Assembly (NCBI GenBank): GCA_015066635.1
Contig: SVOA01000002.1
Coordinates: 1 to 64,000 of the forward strand
DNA length: 64,000 nucleotides
Reading direction: 5' to 3'
Origin: Oscillospiraceae bacterium
Lineage (GTDB): Bacteria > Bacillota > Clostridia > Oscillospirales > Acutalibacteraceae
The translations under genes were made by a program, and so were the position numbers. This document shows positions 1 through 9,700 of this stretch, one piece after another. Under the pieces are notes generated by a model. It ran no database searches. It was given only the letters and a program-made list of their open reading frames with translations, and was not told the origin of the DNA. The stretch's first letter is position 1; the number at the start of each line of letters is the position of its first letter.

Positions 1-99
1 CGCTCTGTTTCTTCAATTCCTCTCGGAATCTCAGGGTTCCTTTTTCGTCGTTGTTTAATTTTTAAGGTTCGGTTTGCTGCGCTCTCGTGCGAGCGCTCG
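1..99 (-). other. 5' leader of a leftward transcript, possibly an rRNA operon leader
   Basis: Downstream of the promoter the minus strand opens with a GC-rich hairpin (79-99, arms GAGCGC/GCGCTC) and continues with ACCTTAAAAATTAAACAAC. This resembles the ACCTTGAAAACTGAAC-like stretches in the leaders and spacers of Bacillota rRNA operons. No reading frame starts in the visible leader. The rRNA assignment is inferred from this resemblance; the 16S gene would lie outside the window to the left. Confidence 0.45.
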
Positions 100-131
100 A
101 ATATAATATCAAAATAAAATACAAATGTCAA
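96..131 (-). promoter_or_regulatory. Strong leftward sigma-A promoter
   Basis: Read on the minus strand, TTGACA (126-131) and TATTAT (103-108) are separated by exactly 17 bases, close to the housekeeping consensus. The expected start is near 96-97, so transcription runs leftward out of the window. The transcribed gene is not in the window. Confidence 0.75.
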
Positions 132-237
132 CACTTATTTTCAAAAATTGTCCATTTTTTTAATGATTTTCAAAACCCCGCCGGGTGTTCCCTGATTTTC
201 GGCAAAACGCAGACTTTTATATGTAACTAAATAATGG

Positions 238-266
238 TTGAATTCCTCGGACTAAAGTATTATAAT
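238..266 (+). promoter_or_regulatory. Promoter of the polysaccharide polymerase gene
   Basis: TTGAAT (238-243) and TATAAT (261-266) have a 17-base spacer. The in-frame ATG at 265 overlaps the -10 box, so it cannot be the translation start of a transcript made here. This supports the GTG at 313. Confidence 0.7.
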
Positions 267-312
267 GAATAAGCGTTTATTATACTATTTATATAAGGAA
301 GGAAGTTACGCG

Positions 313-1749
313 GTGAAGATTTCATCTTTAAGAAATACCGACAGCCTCGGAAGGCTCAGGGAATTCCTTATAAGTGAAAAGTTCATGCTTATGCTGTTTG
401 CGATTGCTTGTGTTATAACTGTATTTCATCTTGAAATAGCAGGCGTATTTGTATTTGTCTTTATAATATCCTTCCTGCTCGTCGTCTGTGAAGATTTGCT
501 GACCACCACTCTGCCGTTTTTGCTTTTATCGGAAACGCTGATAAAATGTTACGGCTCTTACCATACATTTATAAAGTATATTTGGCTCGGAGCAGTTCCA
601 ATAGCGGCGCTTATTTTCCACCTTGTTTGTTACAGACGCAAGCTGTCTCTCGGCAAATGCTTTACCCCCACCCTTTTTGTGGCTGTTGCCGTTACTCTGG
701 GCGGCGTGGGTTTCCTGTCGCTTAAAGAATACTTTAATCTGACGGCTTTTTATTATGTTTTCGGACTCGGCTTCGGTATGCTTATTATATATGTTCTGCT
801 CAACACATATCTTGACACTCCGAGAAATTACAGCCTGAGCGAGAAGCTGACAGACATAATGCTCTATATGGGACTTTTCGGAGTTTTTATGATAGCGGAG
901 TTTTACATAACAAGCATTCCCGCGGTAATCGAAGCGCGCGGAATTCTCTATATGCAATGGAGAAACAACGTATCGACCTTCCTTATGCTTGCCATGCCGT
1001 TTGCTGCGCTGAAATCCGTTAAGAAGCCTTCTTATCTTTTCCTTACGCTGATATTTTTCCTGTCAATTCTGCTGACAGGTTCAAGAGGCGGACTGCTTTT
1101 TGGCTTTATTGAGCTGATGATGGCGGTCAGCATACTCATAAGCATAGACAAACGCCACAGATGGATTTTTGTCGCAACGGGTATGGGACTTGCACTGTCG
1201 GTGCTTGTTTTCTTCCAGGACTTCTACGGCTTCTTCGGAGAAACCTTTGACCGTCTGGTTATGGGTATATCCGGCGGAGAAAAGGAAGTCAGGGTAAGAC
1301 TTTTCGAAAGAGCATTTGAAAACTTCTATCACAACCCGATTTTCGGCACGGGACTTGCCTATATGGGAAACAGAGACATACATCCCTCTGCCGAATTTGC
1401 GCTGTGCTGGTATCACTGCGAGCCGCTTCAAATCATGGGAAGTCTGGGACTTGTCGGAATTATCGCCTTTGCTGTTCAGATTTTTTCAAGGCTTATACTG
1501 TTTGTAAGAAAAAGGACTATCTTTAATATAACAATTCTTGTTTCCTATCTCGGAATTGAAATGATGTCGCTTGTAAACCCCGGAGTTTTCTGCCCCCTGC
1601 CCTATCTTTTCCTTGTAACAATGTTTATGTCAGTAGTCGAAATAGCGAACCGTACCGAACACATTAACACTCTGTCAGCGGATATCAGCCACAGCCAGAG
1701 GCTTGAGGACGAGGACGAAGACGACGAGGATGAGGACGACGAAGATTAA
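313..1749 (+). CDS. O-antigen ligase/polymerase (Wzy_C-type) membrane protein
   Basis: Multi-pass membrane protein of 478 residues, rich in hydrophobic segments. It carries GSRGG near residue 256 and an NPIFGTGL...HCEPLQ region near 341-370, both typical of the O-antigen ligase/Wzy_C family, which polymerises or transfers lipid-linked glycans at the outer face of the membrane. I chose the GTG at 313 because AAGGAAGG lies about 10 bases upstream. The in-frame ATG at 265 sits inside the -10 box and has no ribosome site. The C-terminus ends in about 14 consecutive Asp/Glu residues encoded by repeated GAC/GAG/GAT codons, which is unusual for the family. The gene stands alone, between its own promoter and a terminator shared with rpoD. 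The substrate cannot be told from sequence. Confidence 0.75.
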   Translation: MKISSLRNTDSLGRLREFLISEKFMLMLFAIACVITVFHLEIAGVFVFVFIISFLLVVCEDLLTTTLPFLLLSETLIKCYGSYHTFIKYIWLGAVPIAALIFHLVCYRRKLSLGKCFTPTLFVAVAVTLGGVGFLSLKEYFNLTAFYYVFGLGFGMLIIYVLLNTYLDTPRNYSLSEKLTDIMLYMGLFGVFMIAEFYITSIPAVIEARGILYMQWRNNVSTFLMLAMPFAALKSVKKPSYLFLTLIFFLSILLTGSRGGLLFGFIELMMAVSILISIDKRHRWIFVATGMGLALSVLVFFQDFYGFFGETFDRLVMGISGGEKEVRVRLFERAFENFYHNPIFGTGLAYMGNRDIHPSAEFALCWYHCEPLQIMGSLGLVGIIAFAVQIFSRLILFVRKRTIFNITILVSYLGIEMMSLVNPGVFCPLPYLFLVTMFMSVVEIANRTEHINTLSADISHSQRLEDEDEDDEDEDDED

Positions 1750-1758
1750 AACAGACAT

Positions 1759-1792
1759 AAAAAAAGATGCATCGTTTGATGCATCTTTTTTT
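1759..1792. terminator. Bidirectional terminator between the polymerase gene and rpoD
   Basis: GATGCATC occurs twice (1766-1773, 1778-1785) around a GTTT loop, flanked by A7 on the left and T7 on the right. It can terminate both converging units. Confidence 0.85.
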
Positions 1793-1802
1793 ATTTTTAT
1801 TA

Positions 1803-2897
1803 TCAGTCAAGGAAATCCTTGAGCTTTTTGCTTCTTGACGGATGGCGGAGTTTACGCAGAGCCTTTGCCTCGATCTGACGTATTCTTTCTCTTGTAACGT
1901 CAAACTGCTTACCGACCTCCTCAAGAGTTCTGGGATGTCCGTCCTCAAGTCCGAAGCGAAGCTTTAAAACCTTTGCCTCGCGTTCGTTAAGAGTCTGAAG
2001 GACCTCCTCAAGCTGTTCCTTGAGAAGCGTCATTGAAGCCGCGTCAGCGGGAGCAAGAGCCTCATCGTCGGGTATGAAGTCTCCGAGGTGGCTGTCCTCC
2101 TCCTCGCCGATGGGAGTTTCAAGCGAAACGGGTTCCTGAGCAACCCTGAGAATCTCTCTAACCTTATCAACGGGCATATTGAGTACCTCGGCAATTTCCT
2201 CTGCCGTCGGGTCTCTGCCGTTCTGATGAAGAAGCTGACTGTTTGTTTTCTTGACCTTATTGATGGTTTCTACCATGTGTACTGGAATTCTTATCGTTCT
2301 CGCCTGGTCTGCGATGGCTCTTGTGATAGCCTGTCTTATCCACCAAGTAGCATAGGTTGAGAATTTAAAGCCCTTGGTGTAGTCAAACTTTTCAGCCGCC
2401 TTGATAAGTCCGAGGTTGCCCTCCTGAATGAGGTCGAGGAAATTCATACCTCTGCCGACATATCTCTTGGCAATACTTACGACCAGTCGCAGATTTGACT
2501 CAACAAGTCTTTTCTCTGCTGCTTCGTCATTGTCGGCTATTCTCATGGCGAGCTCGATTTCCTCCTCGGGAGTAAGAAGCGTAACTCTGCCTATATCCTT
2601 GAGATATACCTTGACGGGGTCATCCATGGAATTTCCGTGTCCTTCGCCCTCGCCTTCAAGCACATCCTGGTCCTTGGGAATATCCTGGTCGAAGTTGAGC
2701 GATTCAAGTCCGACATCAAAATCGTCAACGATTTCAATATTCAGAGCCTCAAGAGATTCATACACCTTCTCAAGCTCTTCAACGGGGAAATCGCTCTCAA
2801 CAATGGCTGTGTCGATTTCCTGAGTTGTAACCTTACCCGTTACCTTTGCTTTCTCAATAAGCTCGGTAATCTGATTTTTCTTTTCGCTGTTGTTCAT
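1803..2897 (-). CDS. rpoD: Primary sigma factor RpoD/SigA
   Basis: Housekeeping sigma-70 factor of 364 residues, which directs RNA polymerase to -35/-10 promoters. The acidic N-terminal region 1 is followed by [12 protein letters not shown] (region 1.2). Region 2 contains [18 protein letters not shown], and [12 protein letters not shown] marks the -10 recognition helix. Region 4 has the helix-turn-helix [20 protein letters not shown] near the C-terminus. Length matches SigA of Bacillus (about 370). The start is ATG with GGGAGAG upstream, 19 bases after dnaG, so it is the last gene of the dgt-dnaG-rpoD unit, a conserved macromolecular-synthesis order. The many TTGACA-17-TATAAT-like promoters in this window fit its expected specificity. 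Confidence 0.97.
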   Translation of the reverse strand: MNNSEKKNQITELIEKAKVTGKVTTQEIDTAIVESDFPVEELEKVYESLEALNIEIVDDFDVGLESLNFDQDIPKDQDVLEGEGEGHGNSMDDPVKVYLKDIGRVTLLTPEEEIELAMRIADNDEAAEKRLVESNLRLVVSIAKRYVGRGMNFLDLIQEGNLGLIKAAEKFDYTKGFKFSTYATWWIRQAITRAIADQARTIRIPVHMVETINKVKKTNSQLLHQNGRDPTAEEIAEVLNMPVDKVREILRVAQEPVSLETPIGEEEDSHLGDFIPDDEALAPADAASMTLLKEQLEEVLQTLNEREAKVLKLRFGLEDGHPRTLEEVGKQFDVTRERIRQIEAKALRKLRHPSRSKKLKDFLD

Positions 2898-2916
2898 ATT
2901 CTCTCCCTTTCACACT

Positions 2917-4692
2917 TTATGTATCATCTTCTTTTGGCTGCTTGTCCGAAAAGAGCTTTAAGAACTGCTCATCGGACATTTCGGAAGGTTTAACCGCCGT
3001 ATTCTTATCCTTTTCCGCTTTGACGGCTTTTATGCAGCTTTCAATATCATCGGGATTAAGCCCTATAGCCCGGGCGTTGGCGGTAAAGCCTGCAATTACG
3101 GAAAGCTCGTCGTCGCTGAAGGACTGTGCTAAGAACGGCAGGTCAACGGGCTTGTCCTCCTCAAGCCTGTCGCATATTACCTTGAATACTCTGCTGTTAA
3201 ACTCCGTTATGAAATCCGTATAAGATACGGAATTTTTAATTTTTTTATACTCTGTCGGGCAGGACATAAGCAAAGCAATAATTGTTTCCTCACATCTTGC
3301 CGCACGCAGATTGTCCCGTCTTTCGGGATTGACCTTGTTTTTGGGGTCGCGCGGGTTGCTCTCTGCCTTTTGAATCTCTCTGAACTGCTCCCTGCGTTTT
3401 GTGTATTTGTTTTTGCGTCTGTTCTTTTCAACCTCGCTTATAATAGCCGCTTTATTAACATTGAGCTTTTCCGCAAGGTCCGAAGCATACACGTCAAGCT
3501 CAACCGCGTTGTCAAGTTCGCTTAAAACAACCGCAGCCGCTTTCATAAAGCTGACCTTACCGTCATTTGTCAGCAAATCGTACTTGTGCATTTCGGCGTG
3601 AAGCTTGTATTCGGTATCGTTGGCAGCGCCTTCAATGAGGGAACGGAATCTGTCAACTCCGTATTTTTTGATTATTTCGTCGGGGTCCTTTCCTCCTGCC
3701 ATTGTAATAACCTTGATTTTTACGGTGGTGTCGGCAAAAACCCTGAGAGCCTTTCTGACAGCCTCCTGTCCCGGCTCGTCATTGTCGTAACAGAGCAGGA
3801 TTTCGCCTGTATATCTTGAGAGCGTCTGTGCCTGCTCCGAGGTCAGTGCCGTTCCGAGACATGCAACGGCATTTGTAAAGCCTGCCTGATGAAGCATTAC
3901 CACATCGATATTGCCCTCGCAGAGTATCAGCTTGTCCGTATTGCCCTTTTTTGCAAAGTTAAGTCCGAACACCTCTCTGCCCTTTTTATAAATAAGGGTA
4001 TCGGTTGTGTTTATGTACTTGTTGTGTTCCTCCTCGTTCAGACGTCTGCCGCTGAAGCCGAGGACGTTGCCCCTCAGATCGACTAACGGGAACATAAGCC
4101 TGTTTCTGAAGGAGTCGTAGCAGTTACCCTTAGGCGAACGCTTGATAAGGTCTGCCTGTAAAAGCTCATTATCGGTAAAGCCCTTTGAATTGAGATAATT
4201 TTTAAGCGTGTGCCAGCCGTCGGGAGCGTAACCTATACCGAAGTGCGTAACCGTTTCCTTCTTTAACTGACGGAAATTGCAGTAGTCTCTCGCAATTTTG
4301 CCGCAAGGCTCAAAGAGCATTTTATAATAGAATCTTGCGGCCTCACGGTTCGCTTCGTAAAGACGGCGTTTATTGTTGTGAAGTCCCGTATCGTAACCGT
4401 CCTCGGGCATATCAATACCGTTACGCTCGCAAATAAACTTAACCGCCTCGATATAGTCGAGGTGCTCTATATTCTTTATAAATGTAATAACGTCTCCTCC
4501 GTTGCCGCAACCGAAGCAGTAATATGACTGCGTGTCGGGATAGACATAGAAGGACGGTGTTTTTTCGTTATGGAACGGACATAACCCTCCGAGAAGCTTG
4601 CCCTTGCGTTTGAGAGTAACATAGGGAGACACCACGCTCTCAATGTCAACCTTCTGATGAAGTTCCATTAAAAAGTCATCGCTTAACGGCAC
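2917..4692 (-). CDS. dnaG: DNA primase DnaG
   Basis: Primase of 591 residues that lays RNA primers at replication forks. A CHC2-type zinc finger is visible at about residues 38-62 (CPFH...CFGCG). The TOPRIM catalytic core follows, with CEGNIDVVML near 257 and the acidic CYDNDEPGQ near 300. The last 130 residues form a helical region like the DnaB-helicase-interacting domain and are little conserved. The start is GTG with GGGGAG upstream. It lies 35 bases after dgt and 19 before rpoD, and is probably co-transcribed with both. Confidence 0.97.
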   Translation of the reverse strand: MPLSDDFLMELHQKVDIESVVSPYVTLKRKGKLLGGLCPFHNEKTPSFYVYPDTQSYYCFGCGNGGDVITFIKNIEHLDYIEAVKFICERNGIDMPEDGYDTGLHNNKRRLYEANREAARFYYKMLFEPCGKIARDYCNFRQLKKETVTHFGIGYAPDGWHTLKNYLNSKGFTDNELLQADLIKRSPKGNCYDSFRNRLMFPLVDLRGNVLGFSGRRLNEEEHNKYINTTDTLIYKKGREVFGLNFAKKGNTDKLILCEGNIDVVMLHQAGFTNAVACLGTALTSEQAQTLSRYTGEILLCYDNDEPGQEAVRKALRVFADTTVKIKVITMAGGKDPDEIIKKYGVDRFRSLIEGAANDTEYKLHAEMHKYDLLTNDGKVSFMKAAAVVLSELDNAVELDVYASDLAEKLNVNKAAIISEVEKNRRKNKYTKRREQFREIQKAESNPRDPKNKVNPERRDNLRAARCEETIIALLMSCPTEYKKIKNSVSYTDFITEFNSRVFKVICDRLEEDKPVDLPFLAQSFSDDELSVIAGFTANARAIGLNPDDIESCIKAVKAEKDKNTAVKPSEMSDEQFLKLFSDKQPKEDDT

Positions 4693-4727
4693 GGTATTCT
4701 CCCCTTTCCTTTGTATTTTTTAAATAA

Positions 4728-5723
4728 TTATTTTACCCACGAGTTGGGTATAAACAGCTCGTTGTAAACCTTTAAAACGTATCCGTCCGACATACTTGAA
4801 ACGTAATCGCACGCGGCTCTCTCGGCGCCCTCCGAGTTTACAACTGTCTGATAGAGCTCGGGCAGTTTATCGGGATGAACACTGTAATACTCAAACAAGG
4901 TCTTTATAAGAGCCTCTGCCTTTTTTTCCTCGCCCTTGCAGGCGGCGTTTGTATATACGTTTTTATACATAAACGCGTGAAGCTCGTCAAACGGCTCCTG
5001 CACGGAAGCTTCCAGAGCAATATTCTCCGCTCCCGAATTTATAGCCGAAAGCACGAGCGTATTTATACGCTTTGCCTTGCGTTCTCCGAGAACATCGGAA
5101 ATACTCTTAGGAATATCGCTTTCACTTAATACGCCCGCCCTTATGGCGTCGTCAATATCATGATTTAAAAACGCTATTCTGTCAGCAAGTTTAACGACTC
5201 TGCCCTCGCGTGTTTCGGCTTCCTTGCCCTCGGTATGACAGGGTATTCCGTCGCGCACCTCATAGGTAAGGTTAAGTCCTCTGCCGTTTTTCTCAAGCTT
5301 GTCCGCAACGCGCAGGCTTTGCTCGTAATGTCTGAAGCCTCCCGTCATAACCTCGTCAAGCGCTCTCTCGCCCGCATGACCGAAGGGCGTGTGCCCGAGG
5401 TCGTGTCCGAGAGCGATAGCTTCGGTTAAATCCTCGTTAAGACCGAGTCCCCTCGAAATTGTCCTCGCTATCTGCGAAACTTCAAGAGTATGAGTAAGTC
5501 TTGTCCTGTAATGGTCGCCCTCGGGAGAGAGAAAAACCTGAGTTTTATGTTTAAGACGTCTGAAAGCGTTTGAATGGATTATCCTGTCCCTGTCACGCTG
5601 AAAGCAGGTTCTGATTTCGCACTCGGGCTCAAAGACCGCTCTGCCCCTGCTTTCGGATGAAAGCGCGGCATATTGCGACAGAAACAGCTTTTCATTCTCT
5701 TGTGTTTTTTCTCTGACAGACAT
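4728..5723 (-). CDS. dgt: Deoxyguanosinetriphosphate triphosphohydrolase-like HD protein
   Basis: HD-superfamily phosphohydrolase of 331 residues, expected to split dNTPs (dGTP in the best-studied members) into nucleoside and triphosphate. Visible motifs are FRRLKHKTQVF, THTLEVSQIARTI and GHDLGHTPFGHAGE (about residues 105-120), which supply the metal-binding His/Asp residues. Length fits the short type-2 dGTPase-like family rather than the 500-residue E. coli enzyme. ATG start with GAAAGGAAG upstream. It heads the dgt-dnaG-rpoD cluster, a common clostridial arrangement. Substrate range is inferred from the family. Confidence 0.9.
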   Translation of the reverse strand: MSVREKTQENEKLFLSQYAALSSESRGRAVFEPECEIRTCFQRDRDRIIHSNAFRRLKHKTQVFLSPEGDHYRTRLTHTLEVSQIARTISRGLGLNEDLTEAIALGHDLGHTPFGHAGERALDEVMTGGFRHYEQSLRVADKLEKNGRGLNLTYEVRDGIPCHTEGKEAETREGRVVKLADRIAFLNHDIDDAIRAGVLSESDIPKSISDVLGERKAKRINTLVLSAINSGAENIALEASVQEPFDELHAFMYKNVYTNAACKGEEKKAEALIKTLFEYYSVHPDKLPELYQTVVNSEGAERAACDYVSSMSDGYVLKVYNELFIPNSWVK

Positions 5724-5763
5724 AAAAGCTTCCTTTCAAAAAATGTGCGTCAATTACTATATA

Positions 5764-5791
5764 CCCCTAAAAAGACAATATTCCCCTAAAA
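5764..5791. repeat. Two direct copies of CCCCTAAAA upstream of dgt
   Basis: CCCCTAAAA (minus strand TTTTAGGGG) occurs at 5764-5772 and 5783-5791, 19 bases apart, just upstream of dgt. Each copy is followed on the minus strand by an (A/T)ATAT stretch. Spacing near two helical turns would suit a regulator binding one face, but no known operator is recognised. Confidence 0.35.
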
Positions 5792-5802
5792 TTTTTAAAT
5801 AA

Positions 5803-6429
5803 TTATATTTTTCTTTTTAAATATTCTTGTTTTATGATTTCGGGAGTGATTTTTCCTTTGGACATTTCAAAAACAGAAGCCGAAAAGCTCTCTGTTTCCT
5901 CGGCGGGAACGCTGACGGTTATACCGACGTTTTCGGAGAAGTCCGACGCAACAGTTTCAGCCGACGTTTTCCCGATAAATTTAGTTAAGGTGTCGTGGAA
6001 AGCGTAATCGCACACTATTTTAACAAGCGTGAATTTCTTTACCTCGGCTTCCCCGCCCGCATCGAGCGCAAGCCTGCAGGCGTTGGAATAAGCCCTGACA
6101 AGTCCTCCGCCGCCGAGAAGTATGCCGCCGAAATATCTTGTTACTACCACGCAGACGTCCTCAAGTTCCCGTTTCTGTATCACGTCAAGCACAGGCATAC
6201 CCGCCGTGCCCTGAGGTTCGCCGTCGTCAGAGAAGCGTTTTATATTTCCCTGCCTTAAAACATAGGCATAAACGTTATGCTTGGCGTCATAATGCTTTTT
6301 GGTAATTCTGTTTATAAACTCGGTGCATTCGTCCTCCGTTGTTACGGGACAGACATAGCCTATGAAGCGCGAGCGTTTTTCGGTAAATTCGTCGCTTGCT
6401 TCGTTCATAACGGTTTTGTAGCTGTCCAT
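5803..6429 (-). CDS. YigZ/IMPACT family protein (UPF0029)
   Basis: Protein of 208 residues of the YigZ/IMPACT family. The N-terminal UPF0029 half is seen in the conserved stretch KHYDAKHNVYAYVLR, DDGEPQGTAGMPVL and VTRYFGGILLGGGGLVRAY. A C-terminal ferredoxin-like half (DUF1949) follows. The biochemical role of bacterial members is unsettled; a link to translation or nucleic-acid binding is proposed from the eukaryotic IMPACT relative. I chose the ATG at 6429 because GAGGT lies 6 bases upstream; the longer frame to 6468 runs into the rpmE terminator and has no ribosome site. No separate promoter is obvious, so it may depend on read-through from rpmE. Confidence 0.88.
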   Translation of the reverse strand: MDSYKTVMNEASDEFTEKRSRFIGYVCPVTTEDECTEFINRITKKHYDAKHNVYAYVLRQGNIKRFSDDGEPQGTAGMPVLDVIQKRELEDVCVVVTRYFGGILLGGGGLVRAYSNACRLALDAGGEAEVKKFTLVKIVCDYAFHDTLTKFIGKTSAETVASDFSENVGITVSVPAEETESFSASVFEMSKGKITPEIIKQEYLKRKI

Positions 6430-6455
6430 CGGCTTACCTCCTCTCTCAGAAATCA

Positions 6456-6480
6456 AAAAGCGGCACAAAAGTACCGCTTC
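6456..6480 (-). terminator. Terminator after rpmE
   Basis: On the minus strand AAGCGGTAC and GTGCCGCTT pair around a TTTT loop and are followed by a T-rich run. It lies between rpmE and the YigZ-family start. Confidence 0.75.
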
Positions 6481-6498
6481 TCAATTTTGATTTTAAAC

Positions 6499-6702
6499 TT
6501 ATTTGCCGAGATTATATCTCTTGTTGAATCTGTCAACGCGTCCGCCCGTATCAACAAGTTTCTGTTTACCTGTAAAGAACGGATGACAATTTGAGCAGAT
6601 GTCAACACGGACATCCTCTTTAGTCGAACTGGTTTCAAAAGTTGCGCCGCAAGCGCACTTAACAGTTACGGGCTTGTACTCGGGATGAATACCGTCTTTC
6701 AT
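6499..6702 (-). CDS. rpmE: Ribosomal protein L31
   Basis: Large-subunit protein L31 of 67 residues. It has the zinc-binding C+ pattern (KCACGATF...DICSNCHPF) and the C-terminal signature [14 protein letters not shown]. Possession of the cysteines suggests the zinc-dependent form used when zinc is sufficient. The start is ATG with AGAGGTGG upstream. Its own promoter and terminator make it a single-gene unit. Confidence 0.97.
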   Translation of the reverse strand: MKDGIHPEYKPVTVKCACGATFETSSTKEDVRVDICSNCHPFFTGKQKLVDTGGRVDRFNKRYNLGK

Positions 6703-6743
6703 TTACTGCCACCTCTTTTTACTAAACTCTATTAAGCCTATGA

Positions 6744-6772
6744 ATTTTAACACATAAGAAAGAAAAATGCAA
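6744..6772 (-). promoter_or_regulatory. rpmE promoter
   Basis: Minus strand TTGCAT (6767-6772), a 17-base spacer, then TAAAAT (6744-6749) preceded by TGTG as a partial extended -10. Confidence 0.65.
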
Positions 6773-6798
6773 GTCTTTTTTAAAAATTCTTTATTTTG

Positions 6799-9700
6799 CT
6801 ATTTTATCTTGCTTTCCTCTCCGAGGGCAAAGGAATAGATAAGAAGTTCCTTGACCTCGGTGCCGAGAATCTGCGCGGCGGCTGTTTTATAGACGTTTAA
6901 CTGATTGCGGTACTTTTCGGACAGCTCGGAAACATCCTTTACCCTGTCCGTTTTATAGTCAAGCACAACAGCCTTGCCGTCCTCGATAAAAGCAAGGTCG
7001 ATAACGCCCTGAACAAAGATTTTTTCGTCCTTGATTTCGTCGGGCAAATCTTTCTGCGTCAGCGACAGCGGTACAAAGACGCTGAATTTTTGCTCTCTGT
7101 AAACCGCCTGCGAATTCCTTATGCGTTCATACAGTCTGCTCTCAAAGAAGCGTCTGACATTTTTAAGGTCAATGACGGAAGCCTCTTTTTCGGTAAACTT
7201 ACCTGCCGCAACAAGACGGTCAAGTTCTGCTTTAACATCCTTTTCTGCCGAGGAGAAGTCGCAAAGCTCCATAAATCTGTGAGTCAGAGTGCCTCTCTCG
7301 GCGGCAGTAAGCTTGTCGCCCTTGGCAAAGAAGGGAAGCGCAGAAGCAAAATACCTGTCATCCTTTTCAAGCTCGTTAAAAGCAGATGCCGCCTTTACCG
7401 AGGAAACCGTACTCAATGCCGAATACGGATAAACATATCCGGTTTTCTCTCTGATGAGTGCAAGCGTTTTACTGTCGCTCGCAGGCAGGGCGCAGACTTC
7501 GGAATCTTCTGCCTCTCTGTCAATAAGCGGTTCCCTTATTACTCTGAACAGCGCGTCAAAGTCCGACGCCTCGGGATAGACCTTGAATTTGCATAATTTC
7601 CTGAACTCGTCAGCATCCTTGTGCTTTAAGTACGCCTTTACAAACAGTCCCATAAAGTTTGTGGTGTCAAGCACCTCGCATGGATGTATTTTCTCTGTAA
7701 GTCCCGTATGCGCGTGCTTTGCTATAAAATCATCGGCGTGTGCGACCGTGCCGCAGAGTATAAGTTTTTCTTTGGCGCGCGTCATAGCGACATAAAGCTT
7801 TCTGAGTCTTTCGGAATAATCGTCTGTTTTTCTTGCAAGACTTACTGCCTCAAACTGAACCGTAGTATATTTACGGAAGGTCTTTTTATCTATTATTTTA
7901 ATGCCGAGTCCCAGCTTCTCGTCGGCCTTAATCGAATTGATATCCGACTGTCCGACCGTTTCACAGCCGCCAATAATGACTATCGGGAATTCAAGTCCCT
8001 TGCTCTTATGAACTGTCATTATTTTTATGACGTTGGCGTCCTCCGACGTTACGCTTACGCCGCGAATATCGGAATTGTTCTCCGAGCAGCGGTCAATGTA
8101 GCGCATAAAACCCGAGAGTCCCTGATTTGAATAACTCTCGTAATTCTCCGCAAGACTTAAAAGTTTCATTAAGTTAAGGCGTCTGACGTCTCCGCCGTTC
8201 ATCGCGCCGACAGAGGACAGAAATCCTGTACTTTCATATATGTAGCGGATAAGAGATTTGACGCTCATAACGGTAGAAAGCCGTCTTAACTGCTCGTAAA
8301 CCGCAACAAAATTCTTTGCCTTTTCGCTGTCCGACTCACGCACGGCGTTATAAAGTCTGCCTTTCCTTTTGTTAATTCTGATAAGCGAGACATCGTCGGC
8401 GTCAAAGCCGAAAAGCGGAGACATCAGGACATTTAAAAGCGGAATATCCTGAATCGGGTTGTCTATTATGCGAAGCAGGGATACAACGGTGTTGACCTCC
8501 TCTGCCGAGAAAAAGTCGCCGCCGCCCTCGACAAATACGGGATACCCCCTTGAAATGAGCGTCTGCGCCATTTTACTGCACTGAGCGTTTTTCTGAAAGA
8601 GAATACATATATCCTTGAACTCGGCTTTGCGCGAGGTCTTTGCCTTTAAATTATAGACCTGCTCCTCTTTTAAAATCTGCTCAACTCTGTCGGCTATAAA
8701 GTCATATTCTTTATAATCGGGTTTTGCCTCGGCAAGAAATCCGTTGTCAAGCAAATTCATTTCAAACTGAATTTTATCCTCGGTACCGTATTTCGCGCCG
8801 TATTTAAGTGACTGTGTGCCGTCGTAGTCTAAGTCGCCGACCTTTTTGGACATTATCTTTGAAAAAATGAAGTTTACGGCTTTGAGCACACTCTCGCGGC
8901 TGCGGTAGTTTTTGTCAAGATGTATAAGAGTTCCTTCTTCGCTGTCATCTGTTCCCCACTTCTCCATCCTGCGCAGGAAAAGGAACGGCATAGCAAGTCT
9001 GAACTGATAAATGCTCTGCTTTATGTCGCCGACGAGGAAAAGATTTTTCATATTTTTTGACAGCGCGCAGAATATCGCGTCCTGTGCCTCGTTTGTGTCC
9101 TGATACTCGTCTATTAAAATCTCGTCATACTTGTCTCTGATTTCCTTTGCAAGCGGTGTGGGCTCTCCGTCCTTAAAGAGAAGTCCGAGCGCCAGAAGTG
9201 TAATATCGTTAAAGTCAAGAGCGTTTACCTCCGCCTTTTTACGGGCATAAACCTCTCTGAATTCCTTAACAACCTCAATAAGCTTTGAGACAACGGGATA
9301 AAGCGTCTGAGCGTCCTCAATAAACTCGTCGGAGGTTGCCGGCATTAACCCTGCAAGACTGCACATTATCCCGTATGCGCGGTAGCGAAGCGCTTTTGCC
9401 GCGTCCTGCTCGGGCAGACCGCAGCTTCTTACCGAAGGGAATTTACCGAAGTCCATACTGTCAAAGAGCTGCTTCGTTCTGTCCCAGTCATCCCTGTCTG
9501 CCGCTTCAAGCACCGACTCATAATATGTTTTCTCGGTAATAAAGCGGCTGTGATAAGATTCAAGCTGGGGAATACCGTCGGTAAATTCAAGCGCCTTATC
9601 CATAAGGCCGACGGCATAGGAGCCGTTATCCCTGATTCTTTCAAGGATAATTCTGCCGTATTCGGTTTTTTCGGGAGATAACGTCTCGGAATACGATTCC

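Noticed and set aside
265-312. ATG at 265 as start of the polymerase gene
   Set aside because: It overlaps the -10 box and lacks a ribosome site; GTG at 313 has AAGGAAGG.
1081-1431. Antisense frames inside the polymerase gene (and similar shadow frames throughout)
   Set aside because: They mirror real coding sequence, lack ribosome sites and have improbable composition.
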